From Alnus glutinosa (lineage: Eukaryota; Streptophyta; Magnoliopsida; Fagales; Betulaceae): a stretch of DNA of 64,000 bases. Below are positions 13,536-26,599 of the stretch, one piece after another (positions within the stretch are counted from its first letter, which is position 1; each line of letters opens with the position of its first letter). The position numbers and the translations under genes are program-made. The DNA lies in NCBI RefSeq assembly GCF_958979055.1, contig NC_084898.1, forward strand, positions 1,436,001 through 1,500,000, in the 5' to 3' direction. The notes under the pieces are model-generated. The model saw nothing but the letters and a program-made list of their open reading frames with translations, did no database searches and was not told the origin of the DNA.

Positions 13536-14879
13536 TAAATGCAAGTTAAGACTTAAAAAAACAACATTATGAATAACTTTAACTAGGGTCGTAAATGAAC
13601 AAAACTGTTTGTAAGTAACTTCGACTTGACTTGTAAAAACTCGACTCCAATGTAGTTTATTTATTTACCAACCAAGCTTGGAGCTTAAGTTCCTAAGCTA
13701 TCATGGGAGTTCAGGTTCACTTGCCATGGTAAGCTTAGGGCTTACGCTTAATGGTCGAAGGGGTCTTAAGGAATTTTCTCAAGCACGTGTAGATTCCACC
13801 ATATCTCGTTTGTATGTTATGTTATTCTTGTGATGAGTTCCCCAAAAATTCTTATATTGTCTCAATAATCCCCAAAGCAAGTAAATTTTTTAATTTTTAA
13901 TTTTTAATTTTAATTAATTTATTTTAATTTTAATTTTTATGAGCATCCCAAAAGGGAGTTTGATAGTTTTATCAAGTGCCTTAAGCTACCTTGAGAGTTG
14001 AAATATTATTCCTTCTAAGATGGGCTTGGAGCTTATGGTTGATGGTTGATGGTCGAAAAAAAGTCCAAAATCATTCACATCCCACTAAACAAATTATTCT
14101 TGTTTAAGCTTATTTTTGGATGGTTGGATTAGCGATGCCGTCAGTTTTGAAAAACTGGGGGAGCCTTCAATGTTTAACTCAATAAATGGTTCTATAAGAG
14201 AAAAATAAATAAAGTGTGAGAATAAGAATGCACGTACCTGGAGATGTGTGCCCCTTTTTATTGGAGGTTCTATGGGAGTGGCTCTTTGGATGCTTGCCAC
14301 TTAACGGGCTTATAACCTTATAATTATTTTTATGTAAAGGTTAATTGATTGGCCGGGGTCAAGGTGATTATTTATTTCATTCTTAATTCCTTTTCTTTGA
14401 CTCTCTCTCTCTCATTTGTTCTCTAGAAAAAGTAGATATCTTAAAATATAAATATTTTTGAGTTAAAATTTATTGAGCCGAATGTGAACGTTCTTTTGTC
14501 ACAATATTAATTTAATTTTAGTGGATGACTTTGAAAAGGTTTAATGATAATTTTATTAGGCTGCATTGGAATTAGTTATAAATAATTCCTCTAGAAGAGA
14601 TAGAGTTAGAGCTCATGCTAATTGTCTCCTCTAATTTCTCTGTTAGAGAGTTAGGTTTCCTTTAAAGTCATTCACTCTGACCTGGAAAAAGTCATTATTG
14701 GCCTAATTGTGGGGATGATTTTCATTTTCAATTTCGATCTGCTGCCAAAGACCATGCTGCATCCCATGGTCCATATCGAAATTGTCGCAAATGGGTCTTG
14801 ACTTTTAACATAATCACATATATTCATTCACCAAGTTTTCATCTTCCAAGAAAATCTCTTCAATATAGTCAATTAAAAT

Positions 14880-15490
14880 AATATTAAAAATTATAGTTTT
14901 ATTTTATCATTATTCATTACGGTTGACGTGGTAGTATTAATCACTCATTTTGTTTTAAAAAAAAACATAATTCTAAATGCTAATTGGTACTGTCACGACT
15001 CACGTTAATAAGGTGAGATAATGGTAAGATAAAGTGTAATTTTTAGCATTACTTGATATATTAAATTGAATGTTTTTAGAGTGTATGCATAAATTTTGAA
15101 AAGAGTAACGTTAAAAAACACATTACTATCTCACAACTATATTGCCCAGCTAACGTGGCAGGGTCTAAAAATAACCCTTAAGATCATACCTTGTTAAAAG
15201 AAAAATCAAGGGCTACTATACCTTTCCATGTCAGGAGAATAAGATAGTTGTGGGATAGTAGTATGGTTTTTAGCATTTATCTTTAAAATATGTATGTAAA
15301 AAGAGTGATATTAGAAACCACACTTTTATCCCGCCACTTCCTACTATGATAACATGACAATACAAATCAACCATTTGATCAGTTCTAATTAAAAAAAAAA
15401 AAAAAAAAAAAAAAATCCAAGAGTTGATTAGTACTACCATGTCAATCGGATGAAATAGTAGTAGGGTAAAAGTGTAATATCTAGCATTAC
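14880..15490. repeat. Array of three related MITEs
   Basis: Three neighbouring fold-backs share the end sequence 'taatgctaaaaattacac' and variants. They lie at about 14880-15060, 15103-15290 and 15300-15490. Each arm pairs 'ctatcccacaactat' or 'ttttaccctactact' with its complement, and each core contains a 'gacatgg/ccatgtc' segment. Exact borders and target duplications are unclear, so tandem insertion or nested insertion are both possible. Confidence 0.5.
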
Positions 15491-16832
15491 TAATATAAAA
15501 ATCATTTATTTTAAAAGCATATGTCGATTTAATAAGTAATGCTATACATCACTCACATCCCCTCGTCTCTCCAAAGTCTATCTCGCGTGATTTTCCATAA
15601 CATTTAGCACATAAAGATTAATTTTTTAGTTAGAAGAACCACCCCATAGGCTTTGAGGAATGTGAAAAGGGTGATGAACAAAATTACTCAAATTTAATAA
15701 ACGAAGTAAAACAATTGGAGATTTTCTCCAATTTCATTTGAAAAAAAATAATTATCTCAATCCACAATGACAAACTGGCCCACCACCAAACCTCAAGTCA
15801 GATTTATCTGGCTTAGGGTATTGGGGTCTTGTACCTCTTGTTATTGTCTTTGCCCTGAGACTTTATTTATTAATATATGATGGCATATGCTATTTTGTTC
15901 AAAAAAAAAAAAAAAAAGACATACGAGTGATGGTAGAATGAAGATTCATCGTGCCTCCTTTGCCTCCTCCCAAAATTTATGTAGTTTTTAAAATTACCAT
16001 TAGATTAAAATCTAATGTTGTTCTATTACAAATTAAATGATGATTTTGAAAAACATGTCAATTTTAAATAAACAAAAAAAAAAAAAATTCTTTCTAGCAT
16101 TACTTGGAACGGAGCCAAAGAAAGCTCTCAACTCAGAAGGCAGAGGCCCTATTTGATAAACTCCCATCTATCCTCTCTCTTCTTCTTTTTTTTTTTTCTT
16201 TACTTTTTATATTACATCAATTTTTTTTATTATTATTTAAATAAAAAAACCTACTGCAAATAATTTTTTTTTCACATTTTCATAAAAAATATTAAACTTT
16301 TTTCTATTTTATATCAAATCAATCGCATTTTATTCCTATTCAAATTATTATTTTTTCTCTCCAGTTACCAAACAGGGCCTAGAGTCACACGCGTATCTTC
16401 CAACCTCTTCCAAAGCTTAGCAGCTAAGCAAAAGTCCAATGTGAAGTGTGAACGCGGGCGCACACGAGAACCCCCACGAACCTCCTACACCTTCTAGAAA
16501 GCACCCAAAATCAACGCCCCCGGTCCCCAACTCCCCCCACTCTCTCTTTCTCTCTCTCTCCCACACACACACACACTCACTCTCTCTCTCCTCCTAATCG
16601 GCCACGTCGCCGTTTTCGCTCCGAAAAAACGCGGTTTTGACGTTGGCACACACCTATTCGTTCACCAAAAATATCAGCTTTTATTTTGTCTTGTCGACGA
16701 GATTAATTTGATTAATAATCCGTCCATTTTTGGACCTTTCTCTTTCTCTACTTTGACAATTTCACACGTTATCCCTCTGGTTTTCAGTCTCTCTTTCCTC
16801 GAAATTTCTCTTATTCGTAGTCCAATTCCCCC

Positions 16833-16840
16833 TATATTTA
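16833..16840 (+). promoter_or_regulatory. Putative TATA box of the NRP-like gene
   Basis: TATATTTA sits about 205 bases upstream of the ATG at 17045, in CT-rich (Y-patch-like) DNA typical of plant core promoters. It would give a 5' leader near 175 nt. No transcript evidence is available here. Confidence 0.4.
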
Positions 16841-17044
16841 ACTCTCTTTGCCCACCCGCTTTCTCTCTCACACCAGAAAAAAGTTTTATCACTTCCTCTG
16901 CTTCTCTCTTTCTTTCTGCTTTTCTTACTCTGTTCTGGGTTCTTGTTTATAGTGTATAAAGTTGATATTTTTGTGATACCCAGATAGAGTTTTCTCGTTT
17001 TTTTCTAAAGGGTTCGACTGTTTGGGGAGAATTTTGAGTTGGGT

Positions 17045-19135
17045 ATGGAGATGGAGAACAACCAGCAATCGTTTTGGCAGTTCAGTGATCAACTTCGGGT
17101 GCAGAACTCGAATTTGGCGAACCTTTCGGTGAACGATTCGATTTGGAGCACTAATCTTGCGACCAAGAGGCCGGAGGAAAGGAAGAATTTTGATATCAGG
17201 GTTGGTGGAGAGGTTAATAATAACTCTCTGAGCAACTTGGGTTCAAAAGGTTCTGACTTTAATGGGTTCAATGATGGGTGGAACAGTCTCAAGCCGAAGA
17301 GGTCTGACATCAATGGAGTCAATGATGGGTGGAGCAGTCTGAACTCGAAGGGGTCTGATTTCAATGGAGTCGGTGATGGGTGGAGCAGTCTGAAGCCTAA
17401 AGGGTCTGATTTTAATGGATTCAATGATGGGTGGAACAGTTTCAAGGGAAAGGTATCTGATTTCAATGGAATCAACGATGGGTGGAACAGTTTGAAGCCA
17501 AAGGTGACTGATTTTAATGGGTTCAATGATGGGTGGAAGATGGGGGCTAGCAGCAATGGAAATGGTCTAGCTTTTGGTGGATCTCAGAAGAGTCCTGGGA
17601 TTAATGGTGGATTCGACAAGGGAATTTATTCTAAGCCAGGGTATCATAGTTATAACAGTAATGTTGTGAATGTTAAGGGGTACAAAAATGGTGGTAAGGG
17701 TGAAGATGGTTATGGAGGAAAAGCTGGGAAGAAGAATAGCACTGCTAAGAAGAACAGTGGTGATAATAATAACGATGGGAAGGATGGTAAGAGTGCTGTG
17801 GACAAGAGGTTCAAGACACTTCCACCATCTGAGTCTTTGCCTAGGAATGAAACCGTTGGTGGCTATATCTTTGTCTGCAACAATGATACTATGCAAGAAA
17901 ATCTCAAAAGACAGCTCTTTGGTATGTACCCCTTCTCTTTCTCTATCTGTTTTTTGTCTATCTATTTAAATTGAATTCTTGTTTATCTTCTGGGTGTTTT
18001 GCTCGAGTATGGTTATGGACCTGAATTTTAGTCTTAAGCTGCATATTTTGAATGATTTCAACCACAAAACCCGTCTTGAAGAGACTGTGGAGATGTTTTG
18101 TATTGGATCACTCTCTAGATTGCTTTTATTCTTGTCTTTTTATGGATTTGCTCTCCATCTTGCAGTTAAAGGGTTTTGTTTCTCAGTATCTTTTTTTTTG
18201 TGGGATCTGGTTTGATTTATCTGTTAAGATTATTCTATTTTATTGTGCTTTTAAAATGAATATTACTTCGTTTTCCTGTGGGTGAAAGAATATCCTTCAA
18301 ATCAGTCTGAAAATCCCAATCTTGGGCTAAAAATCATGTTTAACTTTTAGTATTTTAGGAATTTATTTGCTCTTATCAAGTCGAAATATGAACTATTTGA
18401 TTGTTATTTATTTGCTGCTAAATTTGTGCTTGAAAAATATTTCCAGGCCTGCCTCCACGTTACAGAGATTCAGTTCGGGCTATAACTCCAGGCTTGCCCC
18501 TTTTCCTTTACAACTACTCCACTCACCAACTCCATGGAGTTTTTGAGGTTTGTATATATCTTCCTTATTTTAATTTTCTCAGAAATAGTTTTCATGAACT
18601 TTGAGGCAAGATTTCTTTGACTCAAATTTAGCGCAGTCAGGCTCATAAATTATGGTTTTTTTCCAGGCTGCAAGCTTTGGAGGAACAAACATTGATCCAA
18701 CAGCTTGGGAGGACAAAAAGTGCGCTGGTGAATCACGCTTCCCTGCTCAGGTAATCATAGTCTCAATCATATTCTCATGTCAAAATTGTGTTACCATTTT
18801 GTTGAAGCATCTGATATGCTTATTTATATCTGGTATTTACTACTCTGTTTTTGACAGGTCCAAGTTATTACAAGGAAAGTTTGTGAGCCACTGGAAGAGG
18901 ACTCCTTCAGGCCAGTTCTTCACCACTATGATGGCCCTAAATTCCGCCTTGAGCTAAACATCCCAGAGGTAACCCAAAAGACAAAGTTTTCCTCCAAACT
19001 TAGAACACATACCAGTTTAATAGATTGTGATGATCAGGAAGCAGATTTAGTTTTCCGGGTTCTAAACCATTTCTTCTGGTTTCAATTCTGCAGGCACTTT
19101 CTCTCTTGGATATATTTGAGGGACAAAACCCTTGA
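17045..19135 (+). CDS. NRP: DCD-domain protein, NRP (asparagine-rich protein) type
   Basis: NRP proteins relay endoplasmic-reticulum and osmotic stress signals to programmed cell death, and the DCD (development and cell death) domain defines the family. Five exons: 17045-17921, 18447-18547, 18667-18750, 18858-18968, 19094-19135, joining to 404 residues. The first ATG in frame is 17045 (MEMENNQQSFWQF); the codon six bases earlier is TTG. Residues about 70-165 are a run of six 17-residue repeats, followed by a Gly/Lys/Asn-rich low-complexity stretch. The DCD domain fills residues about 271-400, from GGYIFVCNNDTMQENLKRQL through FGLPPRYRDSVRAI, PGLPLFLYNY and HGVFEAASFGGTNIDPTAW to the end. All junctions keep frame with GT-AG borders. 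N-terminal repeats vary widely in this family; the C-terminal domain is conserved. Confidence 0.92.
17252..17539 (+). repeat. 51-bp coding minisatellite in NRP-like exon 1
   Basis: Five full 51-bp units plus a partial sixth start at 17252, 17303, 17354, 17405, 17456 and 17507. Each encodes a version of SDFNGFNDGWNSLKPKG. Third-base and a few amino-acid differences separate units (FNGF, INGV, FNGV, FNGI), while DGW is invariant. The unit length is a multiple of three, so copy-number change would not break the frame. Confidence 0.9.
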
Positions 19136-20769
19136 GCAACAAAATAAACATGCATACTTAAACAAGCACAGGCAGTGAAAAGAAAAGGAGGTGATGGTAA
19201 AGAATAGCAGGATAGACAGTTGGTTGACTACAATACTCTGGAGATTAAAAGAGAGTTTTGTAGATCAAATATATAGTTGTGGAAGCTTGAATATGCAGCA
19301 GCAGCCCATATGCTTTGTTAGATGTTTTTGTATAAGGGCTGTTAATGGTTGTCCTTTTTTTGTTCTTTTGCAATGTATTGTATAAGTACAAGTGATAAAG
19401 ATGAACTACTTCTATTTATGGGGTGTTACAATAAATAAATCCAGGATGCATGGCAGTTTGAGTACTAAAACTAGACGCTGCTCATCTTGCATATGAAGCT
19501 TTATCAAGGAAGTGAATAATTTTGAGTCTCTGGAATAAGGGTGTTTTTGAGATTGCGATTTCGTAAATAATAAGTGCGATTTTATATCAAATCGCATAAT
19601 ATAAATCGTTTGGAATTTGATTTTTTTTTAAAACGTGAAATTTTAAAGATTATTTACGATATTTTAAAGGTTAAACTGTAATTTTATTAAAAAATTAATT
19701 GTGTTTCTAAAAATTATTTTTTTAAATTACATTTTTTAAAATTACAAACTCAAATGAACCTAAAGTAGCGAATTTATTTATTTATTTATTTATTTAAACT
19801 CTCAATAAGTGAGATTTAATAGGTCGAGTTTGAATTAAATTATAATAATTATTTTTTTGTACTTTATTCCAAAGAGATTTGGGTATATTCATGGGATGTG
19901 AACTGCGGATGGTTATGATATTCTAATCACAAGTGAGAATTTTTTATTCCCAATATCTTTGGTTGAGTACAGTTCATCGTTTTTATTTGGCTAGTTAAAA
20001 TATATTATCGTCTTCAATGAGTTGTTTTTTATTCTATCCTCCAACAGGCATATTTTTATGGATAAATTTTCTTTTAAATCGGGTTAGAATATAATTTTTT
20101 TTTCAATTCAATTTATTAAATTAAAAAATGTAAAAAAAATATTGAATAAAATGAATTTTAAACATATATTAATTTAATAGATTGAATTAGAAATAAAATA
20201 AATAAAAAAAAAATTATCCTATTAAATAGATGGATTTGAATCTTCAACAATTTATTATCCGAATTGACGGCAAATGTGAAGGCATTTTTAAAGTCCACTT
20301 ACCCTAACTACTGAATAGGCTATCAGAGACTTGTTGGAATAAGGTTTCTCAATCCTCGTATATATAAAAATAATTAATCTTAGTAATTTTTTTTTTAAGA
20401 AAATAAAAAATAAAATAAATTGGGATGTCATTGGATACCCTTACTTCAGTCAAAGGCAATGAATAAGGGGTTACACTTTGGACACGTGAACCGACAATGC
20501 TTTAAGATGAAGCTCATAATGAGCTCTAGGTTCACCTAATTGTGCCTGTTATGATAATAATAATTATAATTAAGATTATGACCGAAAGAACAAGAAAGAA
20601 ATAATAAAAGAACTAATAATTCACGCATATCATTTCTAGAGGATATGCATTTGGATGATAATATTTACTATTCATTAGAATAATTATCTTCTCTAATTTT
20701 CATATTTTCACTTCTTTTTTGAAAACATAAAATTAAGATGAAACATCTTGATGAGTAAGTACAATACTT

Positions 20770-21075
20770 TGAATAAAAAGAATGCATTTTTCCTTCCAAA
20801 CTTGGTTCAAGGACCGAAGAATGTCCATCTTCGCCACCCGATGAGCAGCTTCATTAGCCTCCTTGTGAACGTGGCGCACAAGACATGAGTGGATACTATT
20901 TAATTGCACTTGAGTGTCCTCGATTAATTGATCGAAACAACTCCATCACAAGTTTTCTTGACACAAAGCATTCCCTATATTCGGTGCATCTCTTTCAAAA
21001 ACCACTCGTTAAAAACCCAAATCACTGTAGAAGCCTACAGCCTTCCAAGCCGCCACTACTTCCACAACAGTAGGG
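20770..21075 (-). mobile_element. LINE fragment: RNase H domain
   Basis: The minus strand reads as a degraded RNase H domain of plant L1-type LINEs: AAWKAVGFYSDLGF, a region matching the usual FEGDA site, then HVHKEANEAAHRVAKMDI, which fits the RNase H 'REANEAAHxxAK' end motif. At least two in-frame stops interrupt it and the rest of the element is missing. It is a dead 5'- and 3'-truncated copy. Confidence 0.65.
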
Positions 21076-21912
21076 CAAGTCATAATGATATGTGCGCGGT
21101 AAAATTACATGTATTCTCTAATTTTCTAGCTCTTAGTTATTTTCAATTCATATAGTACTAGAGAAAACATTAGATTTATATAAATCTCAAATACAATTAA
21201 CAATAACACATTTAAATGCTCATATTACAATAGTTTTAAAATGAAATATTTTAAAAGAAGTAGAATAAAAATAGTATATTTGTAAAGTGCATATAAAAAT
21301 GTCAGAAAAATGAAACGTATTGTCAAATATATCCTCTAACAACTATATATCTCTTTAACACATGGCCAGTTGGGAAACTTGCAACTCTATCCATGATTGA
21401 TGATTCCCATTCACTTTCTTACCAAATATTTATTTGATCCAATTTTGTAGCCAAATTGCAAGTGGAGCTAACATGATCACCAGCTTTTTGGTGAAAGTGG
21501 GGGGGTGTAGGTGAGAAAGAGTCCAAACAATTGCTAAGGGTAGGTTCTTGATTTGGTGATGAAGTTTTCTCTAAATTGGTATGCATAAAATTCTTTCATT
21601 CAGTCTGTTAGATTGATATATGTCTAATACATTGATATATGTCAATAGTAAATTTCATGTGAATATTTTGAAATGCATGTGAAATTTAAATGTTATAATG
21701 ATCTTATTAAAACTACACGTGAGAATCATGTGCTCTATTAATAGATATGAGTTTAATCAAATGTGAAGGAAAACTTTGCCCGGATATAAATTTGTCAGGA
21801 TCCACTATAATTTCAAAGTATATTATAAAATTATGTAAATTTCGGCTATTCCTTACATCGAATGACTTGGAAAATGCTATTTATTAAAAATGTGGCATGT
21901 TACTAAGGTAGC

Positions 21913-22388
21913 TAAGGATGTATTCGAGCTGAGCCAAGCTGAGCTTGGATCTGCCGAATTCGGCTTGAATACATAAAAGAGGGGTTTGAACTCTTCTCAA
22001 GCTTGATTGAAGTTTTATAATATTTTTTACTTAAAAAAGTATATTAAAATTCAATATACTTTTAACTTTGATCTATATTTCACATTCTAAATAGAACATT
22101 TGTAGTATTACATATATTATGTTTACTATGTCAATATTTATACACTACAATTATACACACACACACACACTCTCACACATGAGTGAGTTAACGATTCGAG
22201 CTGAACGAGTCGAGTCAAACTTATACAAGCCGAGTTCACGAGCTTTGTCATAGTCGAGCTGGGTTTATACAAGTATGCCTCATTTAATATATGAGTAGAT
22301 TATTGTGTTCACAACCGGCTCATTTATTTTTCGAATCAAGTTTAAGGGAGCCGAATTCACGAGCAACTAGATTCATCTAACACCCCTA
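21913..22388. repeat. hAT-type MITE of a second family (GAGC-rich)
   Basis: Opens TAAGGATGTATTCGAGC and closes AACACCCCTA, an imperfect inverted pair. The interior repeats 'cgagctgagcc/gagccgaattc'. Flanking 8-mers are aaggtagc (21905-21912) and aaggcagc (22389-22396), matching at seven of eight positions, which fits the 8-bp duplication of hAT elements. No transposase. Confidence 0.6.
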
Positions 22389-22544
22389 AAGGCAGCAAAA
22401 AAAAATAAAAAATAAAAAATAAAAATCATTCCAAAAGTTTTTTTTTATTTTTTTTTATTTTGTTTTTACTTTTGAAGAGATGTTTCTTCTTTAGTAAATC
22501 AAAAGAAAAGACAGTTTTTTATCCAAACTTTTCTACGATATTAA

Positions 22545-22645
<101 letters not shown>

Positions 22646-23199
22646 TTAATTCTCATTGTTAACTTATTACAATTTTTAATAAATAATAATTTTCAATCTA
22701 TTTAATGAAAAAAAGAGAGTCTAAATTTACATCATTTAGGACTCTACAATTTCATTAGAAATGGTAAAAAATCCTTGTCGGCCCAACCACTACAAAGACT
22801 TTGAGTTAAGCCATCTTTTTCAACCGATCTTCACGTTCTGGAAATCCATAATTTGAGCATTTTCCTGACCCTTTCAGCAGATTTGACTAGTATTTATGTC
22901 AAGGCAACCACCAGCAAGCGACTGTTTATCCTCCAACTTGGTAGGCTGGACTTGATCAACGGCCAATATTGGTTGCTTGAAGATAGATCATTCAAAAGCA
23001 ATTGGTCTCACTATTATATATTATATTGTTTGCTAAAATATACCGGTTCATGTGTTTTATAAATGTTCTTTTTTTTTTTTTTTTTTTGAAAAAATATTCT
23101 GACATGACATAAAGTTTTTAAAAATGGTTTTTGTGTTTTTAGAGATTAAGTGAAGTTTTTTGTAAAATAAAAATATTAACAAAAAAATGGAGAGAATTT

Positions 23200-23635
23200 T
23201 ACTTAAGGGTACCGAATTATTCGCTTATTTGACTTAAGGGTACAAAACTTCAAAACGTCTTAAATTAGGGTATCTAATTTTCAAAACGTCTCAATAATAA
23301 GTTCTCCGTTAGGATTTGCTGTTAAATTCTGCTAAAATTTCTAAAATTCCCTCTTTTTTTTTTTTTTATAGGAAAAAAAAATTGTAAGAATTTAAGTGTT
23401 GGTCAAAATTTAACGAAATTTGTAAAAATATCTATGCCTGAATCTTTGAAATTTTTGATAAAAAATAAACAAAGGGGTATTTGAAAAATTTTGGCAGGAT
23501 TTAACGGCAAATCCTAACGGAGTACCTGTTATTGAAATGTATTGAAAATTGGATACCCTAGTTTCAGATGTTTTGAAGTTCAGTACCTTTAAGTCAAATA
23601 GGTCGATAGTTTGGTACCCTTAAGTGAAGTTCCAA
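23200..23635. repeat. Fold-back element with ~150-bp inverted arms
   Basis: The left arm carries 'acttaagggtacc', 'ttcaaaacgtct' and 'gttaggatttgctgttaaat'. The right arm carries their reverse complements 'atttaacggcaaatcctaac', 'ttttgaagttcagtacc' and 'ggtacccttaagt'. The arms surround about 100 bp of T/A-rich spacer. This is a non-autonomous DNA transposon; target duplication not resolved. A related end lies at 1-50. Confidence 0.6.
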
Positions 23636-24834
23636 ACAAAAAAAAAAAAAAAAACCTAACGTTAAATTATGAATTTTTTTAAAGCTGGATACACTAAATT
23701 AAGAGTTTTTAAATTTTAGGAGAAATGATTGAAAAATAGATGAAAGTTCAACAGGTTATGTAAAGTTTTTCCATTATTTTAAGGAAAAATAAAATAAAAT
23801 AAAAGACATAACAAAATTTTTAACAAATAAACCGTAGTTTTTGTGCTTGCATCTCATATAGTATTCAATTATTTTAATCCACTATTTCTATCTACTTCTT
23901 ATTAAATTAATTAACCAAAATTATATAGTCATCTAAGATGGAGGTGACCGTACACACACAAGCCTTTCTCTAACATCATCTCTTATGGTATCTAATTATT
24001 GTGATGTATATAACTTTTGTTAATGAAGCAGGTGTAATTACAACCATAATTATATAAATGTTTATGGTAATGGGGGTGAGTGGATTCTAAATAAGTGTTG
24101 AAAAATATAGTCGTTATCGTTTTAATCTTCTAGATTAGAGCTTGCAAAATCTGAACATTCTTCCCATTCAATTGGGTTTTCACAAAGTATAATAATAATA
24201 ATATTTGAAGATGGCTGTATTGTTAGCATAAACATAATTATTATGCTAAATAAATATGCAGCGGAAAGTAAAAGAAAGGATTTAGGGTACATATCTGTGC
24301 ATATTGAATGTCGTACTGATGGAGTACACAAGCTCTTTATTTATAGGCTAGATCAGAGTCTCTCAAAATTGGTATATATCGTAATTGTTCTGTATCGTTT
24401 GAATCTTCTAGATTATAGCTTGCAACGAAAGTTTCCATTTTTCTTTTTAGGTTTATTAAATATGAATTTGTTGGAGAGTTTTCTTCTAATTTGATTTGGA
24501 GAAAATTCTTCAAACTTTATTTATTAAACAATTTTATGTTGTTAGAACATGTGACTTTCACATCTATGTTTAATATAATTAATAAATTAAAGCATGTGAC
24601 ATGTGTTCTTAGAGCATGTAATTCTTACACGTATTTTTAAAATACAAGTGAGAATTACATGTTTTAAGAATAAGTATCATTTTAATATACTAGATTTCTC
24701 CAACCTTACGCAATTAAAGCAATTATAATATGAGTCTACGGTTTGCAATTTTTGACACAATCTGTAAAACTAATGTGAAATTAATAGGTTGTGATTGAGG
24801 GTATGATATGTTTAATTAAATAGTTCATGTTAGG

Positions 24835-25161
24835 TAGGGTTGGCAATTCGGGTTGCCGTGTTGGGTTCGGGTTGACCCGTCAGTCCGTTTAGGCCAAGCC
24901 GAACATGACACAATTAGCTAAACAGGTTGGATGGGTCACCCATCGGATTAGCAAGTCAACCTGTTTAGCTAAACATGTCATAAAAGTATCATAAACGGGT
25001 TGGCGGTGACCCGATAAGTAAATGGGTTGACATGCCAACCCGTTTATAATCGTGTCGGTAAACGGGTCAATCTGCCAACTCGTTTAGCCTAAATCTGAAC
25101 CCTGTAATTTCGTGTCGTATTCGTGTTGGGTTCGCGAATCATGTCAAAATTGACAATCTTA
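24835..25161. repeat. hAT-type MITE with 8-bp target duplication
   Basis: 327 bp. Starts TAGGGTTGGCAATTC and ends AATTGACAATCTTA, inverted. Flanks are atgttagg (24827-24834) and atgttatg (25162-25169), seven of eight identical. The interior is built of palindromic 'acccgtttaxxxtaaacgggt' motifs. The best-defined member of the TAGGGnTGGCAAT family in this window along with 57550-57884. Confidence 0.7.
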
Positions 25162-25789
25162 ATGTTATGGTTGATCTATATAGTTTTATATTCAAATCTC
25201 GACACGATCCGAGCACAACACATGACATTTATGGTTGGTACTTTTTGATATGACCTGCAAACTCGATACGAACTCAACACGAAATTAGTGCGTTAGAGTT
25301 AAGGGATCTGACAAGTTTAATTAAATGAGTTAGATAAAGGTCGACATATATAATTTTATATATAAACGTACCTTTAGTGCAACACATAAGCTTGCATTCA
25401 CCATATGTACAGTGATCTATTAAGTAATGGTTATCATACCCAAAAAAAATGTGGCAATATGGTCTTAATCCCAATGCGAAAAAATAAGAGTTTCCTTCAA
25501 TTCTTAGAGATTGTTAATGTGTTTATGTGTGTGATTAGAAATTGAAGGGAACATGTGTCCCAAACTATCCACGGTTTAGAAAAGACTAGTAAAAGAAAAT
25601 AAAGTGAAAAATTAGGATAGTTTTTTAGAGGGAATTTGGGCCTCCTTCAAACCAAAGGGATGGAAAATAAACTTCTCCCTATGCCGTCTAGACTTGCACC
25701 CATCAACAATAAGACTCTAAATATAAAACAATTTAAAATCAAAGATCCCTAATCTTAATCATGGGACTTCTCCGAAGACGATCTTTATT

Positions 25790-26300
25790 TTTTATTTTTG
25801 TCAAAATTTGATATACATTTCACCCAATAAGAAAAAGCCTAGAGCGTAAAAACTCTAGAACCTAATCAAGAGACTAAATCTCTATAAAGCAAGAGCAGAA
25901 TGTTCTAAAATTACAATATCAAAGATACTCTTAGGGATTTCTTTGATATTGTACGCTATCCATGATTTGTTTTACCGTTGCCTTAGCTAGGCCATGGGCC
26001 GCATAATTTGCTGCTCTTCGGGTATGCCTAATTTGTCAAAAACGCCGAGTTGAAAGGACAACTTGTATATCAGTCACCAGTTGCCTGTTTCTGCATCAGT
26101 TTAGGCCATTTGCCTTTATAGCGTTAACCACCTGTAAAGAATCCCCTTTTAAAATAATGTTCTGAAGTCCCAGATCGCAATTGAATTCCACTACCCCCAA
26201 TGCTGCTTAGGCTTATGCTATCACAGGCTCATACCTTACACATATGATCTGGCCTTTGGCTGCTATTGGTAAGATGATCTTTATTTGGTAACTGCTGAAA
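25790..26300 (-). mobile_element. LINE fragment: RNase H domain and 3' tail
   Basis: On the minus strand a degraded L1-type RNase H domain can be read: AALGVVEFNCDLGLQNIILK, GDSLQVVNAIKANG, then RRAANYAAHGLAKATV, matching the family's GDSxxVV and AAHxLAK motifs. Several in-frame stops are present. The downstream minus-strand text near 25800 resembles a LINE 3' untranslated region. Dead and 5'-truncated. Confidence 0.65.
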
Positions 26301-26599
26301 TCTACTGAGCTGAAATTAATACTTGAGACATAGTAAAATACTACTCAACAAAGGACTCTAGATACAGACAGAGATATGGTCTTCAATGGACTTCTAAGCA
26401 CATGAGGATTGTAACATATGCTGCATAAATTTTCTATGTTTCACAAACCATAATGCTTATCCAAGGTGTCAAACTATCCATGTTTGTTTGTATTTTTGTT
26501 TTTCATTCTCAAGACAAACATATTAATAAACAACTCAAAATACAAAATAACGATGCAACTCAATCTTCAAGAACAATGCAACGCCTCTATCAATAGTTT

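Larger units (their letters stand above)
10491..17044. other. Intergenic between KAS I and the NRP-like gene
   Basis: No gene recognised. Contains a decayed hAT-type element (11150-11653), a large fold-back element (12925-13535), three related MITEs (14880-15490), and a short stretch ending in poly(A) at about 15790-15918 that looks like a retroposon 3' end. A CT-rich microsatellite block lies at about 16525-16592, just upstream of the NRP-like promoter. Confidence 0.55.

Noticed and set aside
14880-15490. CRISPR-like or tandem array
   Set aside because: The spaced similarities are arms of MITEs in inverted order, not direct repeats with spacers, and this is a plant nuclear sequence.
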